NCBI RefSeq assembly: GCF_964199755.1
Contig: NC_133896.1
Coordinates: forward strand, 99,942,549-100,006,548
DNA from: Larus michahellis
Taxonomy: Eukaryota; Chordata; Aves; Charadriiformes; Laridae
Direction of reading: 5' to 3'
DNA length: 64,000 nt
In this document: positions 60,443-64,000 of the stretch, piece by piece
How the letters are laid out: every line of letters starts with the position of its first letter
Position numbering within the stretch: position 1 is the stretch's first letter
Made by a program: the position numbers and the translations under genes
Notes under the pieces: model-generated
Seen by the model: the letters and a program-made list of their open reading frames with translations, nothing else
Databases searched by the model: none
What the model was told of the DNA's origin: nothing

Positions 60443-63400
60443 TTTCTCTGCTGTGCCACATCTTCATGGTACAGGTTGTGTACCTCATCGATGCTGTTGA
60501 CAGGGGCTGGTGAGGCTGGGGTCTTTTGCTGGGACTGGGGATTCCCCCGTGGTGCAACCCTTGTTCAGGAGCCTCATACCCTGGACCTGGCCAATGCTGT
60601 CAGTTCTCAGGACCTGTCTGCTTGCTCCAAGCATTCGGTGAGATTGCGGGAATGATTCTGCCTATGTAAGTCATTAGTTTAACTAATATTGTATCTCTTT
60701 ATTGTAAAAAATGCTCTTTGAGGTTGATTAATGAGGAGTGGGTGGAGATAAAATGAACTCTGGTTTTGCAGGTGAAACACCATTCCTCTAAAACAAAATA
60801 CTCGTAATGTTAAAAAAAATAAACCCACTTAAAACAAACCTCTACTTCTTCCTGTGGGGAGACTATGTCTCCCACAGAAATTTATATTTTCTCTTCTTTT
60901 TTTTTTTTTTTTTTTAAAGCAATGGAATACCTGCACGTCCTCATCTGCCTGTCTTCAGTCTCCCTCTTAATAAAGTGCTGACATCTTGGGTCACCAGGAT
61001 GTAGCCCAGTCACTTGTCCCTTCGAAACACACCAGGTGCATGACTTAAGGTATAAAACCACTGTGACATCTCTGAGCGGGGAACAGAGCTTCCTGACTCT
61101 CCTTTCATAGTGCCATGGCATCTACCAGCTCCTGTTACATCTCACAGGGCCTCTTGCACAACGAGTTGTTGACTTAATGATAAATCTTTGCAAACTCTTA
61201 AAACGCCTGTGTGGAAACTGCTCCCTCTGTGAAGAAACGTGCCCGAGAGCCAGCGCGGTGCCCTCCTCTCCCTGTGCTGCCCCGGCCGTACCCCAGCAGA
61301 CGGGAGGATGCTGCTGCTGCTGCTCCCTGGGGGCATCCCAGTGGGCTGCTGCGGAGGGGACAACACAACCCTCCTACCATCCTTGGCCAGGGCTGGCAGA
61401 GACCTTGCAGCCTGCAACAAGCCCAGAAAGAGCCTCCCTAGGTGTGGTTCCTGACTGTCATGTCCTTATCAGAAAGCCGTGGGGAAATCTGTGTTAGGCT
61501 TATTCTCTTGCTAAGTAGAAGTTCAGCTTCCAAGTCTGTCAGCCCAGCTGGAACCTTCTTTCCAAGTGGAGGTGCCTTGGGGAAAAGGCAACCTAGAGAA
61601 ACACTGTGGGTCTTGCAGCTGTCCTCATATCCATTTTCTAACATCACCAGCCTCTTTTGCTGCATAACTTGAGAACACCTTGGCAGTACCCATGGCAGTA
61701 GGGTAGGATTCCCTGGTCCTCACCACAGCGCTCTGTGTTGTTAGGTGTTAGGTGAAGGTATTAAAGACCTTCACACCTTCTGCTTTTTCTCCACGAGACA
61801 TGCTAATCAGAAAAGAAGGCCTCACTGAACAGTTTTGGAAATACCTGGTCATTTTGATTGTACGGTACACAACTCCCTTAAAAAAACCCTAGATCATCAG
61901 CGCAGGGTGCCCTTTTCTGCAGATACCTTGTGCCCCATGGCTGGTTGGGGTGAGGATGGGCTCTGATGCTGAGATTGATGGTTAAGCTGTAAACACAGTG
62001 ACCGGGCTGCTGAGCAGAAGATGGCTGAATTAAGTTAAAAAAAGAATCTGCACCTGGCCCACAGCCCAATGCCTGTGTGCCTTGGCACGCTCTGCGCTGG
62101 GGTGGGTGAGGAGCAGGAGGGATATGTGTGGAGAATACTCCTTGGCACCGCGGCAGCATGAGCAGCATCGCCCCTGCCTGCTCCGACGGAAGCGGGTGGG
62201 AGGTGATGTGAGCCTGGGAGCTCTCGGTGGCATGGCTCGACTTGCTCTCCCCTGCCGTGCCAGGCTGTGGCCCTGGCTCTCCCTGCCGCTCCACTCACAT
62301 TTCCCCTTCCCTCCCATGCTTTTCTCTGCTTCCTGATGAGCTAAACCTTGTTTTGGAGACAGAGGGATACTGGTGCAAGTGAAAGAGATCCTCAGCAGTG
62401 GGGAGGGCAGAAGATTGTTCCTAAAGCTTTCTTGTGCCTCTCCCTTTCCTTCTCTTAGAGGAGCATCGAAGCACCTCCCGCATCCCAGGGCCATGCAGAA
62501 GCTTGCCTGGGATGCTGGCACCAGGAGGGTGCTCTCAGACCCCAAGCTGCTCTCTGGTGGTGACCCCACTCCCAAAGCTGTCCATGCAAACGCGTGCGTG
62601 AGTGTGTGTGGAGGGCTGGGGATGAAGGGCAGACACGCGCTCTTTGTCCTGTGAGGGAAAGCATATCACCACACACAGCCTGTCCTGGAGCTGCGTGCAA
62701 GCTCATGAGGCACGCACGGGGAAAGAGGTCTGCATGATGGGGACTGAGTCTGGTGTTAACCGTCGCAACATCACATTAGACTCTCCAGCTGTCTCTAGTG
62801 CAAGGATTTTGGAAGAGCGACTCTCCGGGCGCTATCAGAAGACATGCAAATGCATGCAGAGCCAGCTCATGCACCCAGCAGGGAACAAGCCTTCCCTTAA
62901 GGTAGGAGTGGGTGGGCCTGCTCGTTGTCTGGGCCTGAGAGGTAGGAAACACCCCAGCATCAGCCCTGGCTCCAAAAGTAGGCAACACAACTGTGTTGGT
63001 AATTGCAAGCTGCATGGAGACTTTTGAGAGCCCTACCCCACACTGGCTCACCCCTGTCTGTAAGGAAAAGGATGTTTTTCTGCATCGGAGGAAGGGGAAC
63101 CGTGGTCTCCTCTCCATTTCGGTCCCCATCCAGTTTGCAGCGTGAGGAGTGGCTCTGGCACAGCTGACTGGGGGACAACATGCCTTAAGCCCGTTTTCTT
63201 CTTGACGTTTCTTAATACACCCGCCATTGCCTTTGTGGCGCGAAGACAGTAAGGGAGAAATCCCAGGAGAAATCACGCATAGCGGGGGTAGCTCAGTACA
63301 GGGCAGGGAGGGGGGCGTGGGGGCTCTGCCAGCTCCCCTCTCCCCCCGTGGGAAAGGCTGCCAGGTGCTGGGCGCCAGCAGCATCCTCCCCCTCGGGTGC

Positions 63401-64000
63401 TGAGCCCTCGGGCTTGTCTGCTTCCCTTGCCAGCAGTCCGGGTGACTCCTCCAGCGCCATCCCTGCATCGGTCACACACAGCTTCTTGCGGGTGCTGGCG
63501 TGGGGTGTGTGGGGGTCGATAATGCTAAATGGGGTTGTTTCGGTGAGGGGCACCGTGGCAAGCTGCCAGACCCTGGTTGAGAAAAAAAAACAAACTCATT
63601 TCCCTGAAAGCTGTTTCTCTGAACAGAGCACCCTGCCCTTAGGGCAAGACCTGTCTCCATCAAGGAAGGCTTGGCACCGAGCCCTCCAGGGTTTCAAGCA
63701 CCAGTGCCTGCTTTTGCATGATGGGGGGCATCAGAAAGTGGTGGGAATGAACCCCAGGGAATGGACTCCTCCAGGGATACAGGTTGAGATGCTAGGTTTT
63801 GCCCCATCCTTCCTCATGCTCATTCCCACCGATTGCCACCTCCTCGGCTCTGACAGGTGTTGCATGGCCGCAACAACTCTTCCCATGTGCTTTCATTTTT
63901 TTTTTAAGGTGTTATTTTTAAGCTGGGCCCCTTCACTGTCTACTCATAGTTTGGTCCCACGGACAACTCCTGCCATTAAGAGAGATGAGCCTGGCAGCAC
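60443..64000. other. Intergenic sequence to the window end
   Basis: No gene recognised. A T-run lies at 60898-60915. GC content rises after 61.2 kb, with overlapping open frames on both strands, the longest being a 230-codon ATG frame on the minus strand (63468-62776). No homology or splice pattern supports any of them. A GGGGATTCCCC kappa-B-type palindrome lies at 60537-60547. Confidence 0.5.
60537..60547. promoter_or_regulatory. Palindromic kappa-B-type site GGGGATTCCCC
   Basis: This 11-mer equals the classical MHC class I enhancer kappa-B site, which favours p50-containing dimers. It lies about 10.9 kb downstream of the NFKBIZ stop, just after a CR1 fragment. An exact match to one given 11-mer is rare in 64 kb, but it was picked out after the fact. 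Confidence 0.3.

Overview
The window reads as an avian nuclear chromosome. Eight CR1 non-LTR retrotransposon copies carry the bird-type 3' end built from ATTCTATGATTCTATGATT. The exons recognised encode two vertebrate genes that are neighbours, in the same order and orientation, in other amniotes: NXPE3 and NFKBIZ. Both lie on the + strand. The species was not determined.

Layout. 1-2.7 kb is intergenic, with one CR1 copy. 2.74-3.99 kb is a CpG-rich island that is the likely NXPE3 promoter and non-coding first exon. NXPE3 coding sequence runs from 6426 to 22696 in five coding exons. Joined at GT/AG sites with consistent phases they give 561 codons, close to the mammalian protein. Its 3' UTR probably ends near 25.39 kb. 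From 25.4 to 42.4 kb there is about 17 kb without a recognisable gene, holding simple repeats, two CR1 fragments and a few possible regulatory motifs. A 430-bp G-poor minisatellite abuts the GC-rich, TATA-containing NFKBIZ promoter. NFKBIZ coding sequence runs from 42690 to 49674 in twelve exons (700 codons). Its 3' UTR holds an unusually dense group of perfect hairpins. From about 51.2 kb to the end nothing coding was recognised; one CR1 fragment lies at 60.2 kb.

How the parts work. NXPE3 is a secretory-pathway protein with a neurexophilin-like region and a PC-esterase domain. NFKBIZ encodes I-kappa-B-zeta, an inducible nuclear ankyrin-repeat co-regulator of NF-kappa-B p50 and of POU2 factors. 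All its functional blocks are visible: long and short start codons, OCA-like POU-binding peptide, bipartite NLS, transactivation region and ankyrin repeats. The two genes are unrelated in function and are simply adjacent.

The strongest non-coding signal is the NFKBIZ 3' UTR hairpin cassette at 49749-49949. It includes an exact constitutive-decay element (TTC-TAT-GAA on a 7-bp stem) and a second Y-R-Y triloop hairpin, the kind of target bound by Roquin and Regnase-1. Other points worth a look are a phase-compatible alternative leader exon and a possible poison exon in NXPE3 introns, a NAGNAG acceptor in NFKBIZ, the promoter minisatellite, and several perfect palindromes. All splice-site, UTR and regulatory calls are by eye, without alignment or expression data.
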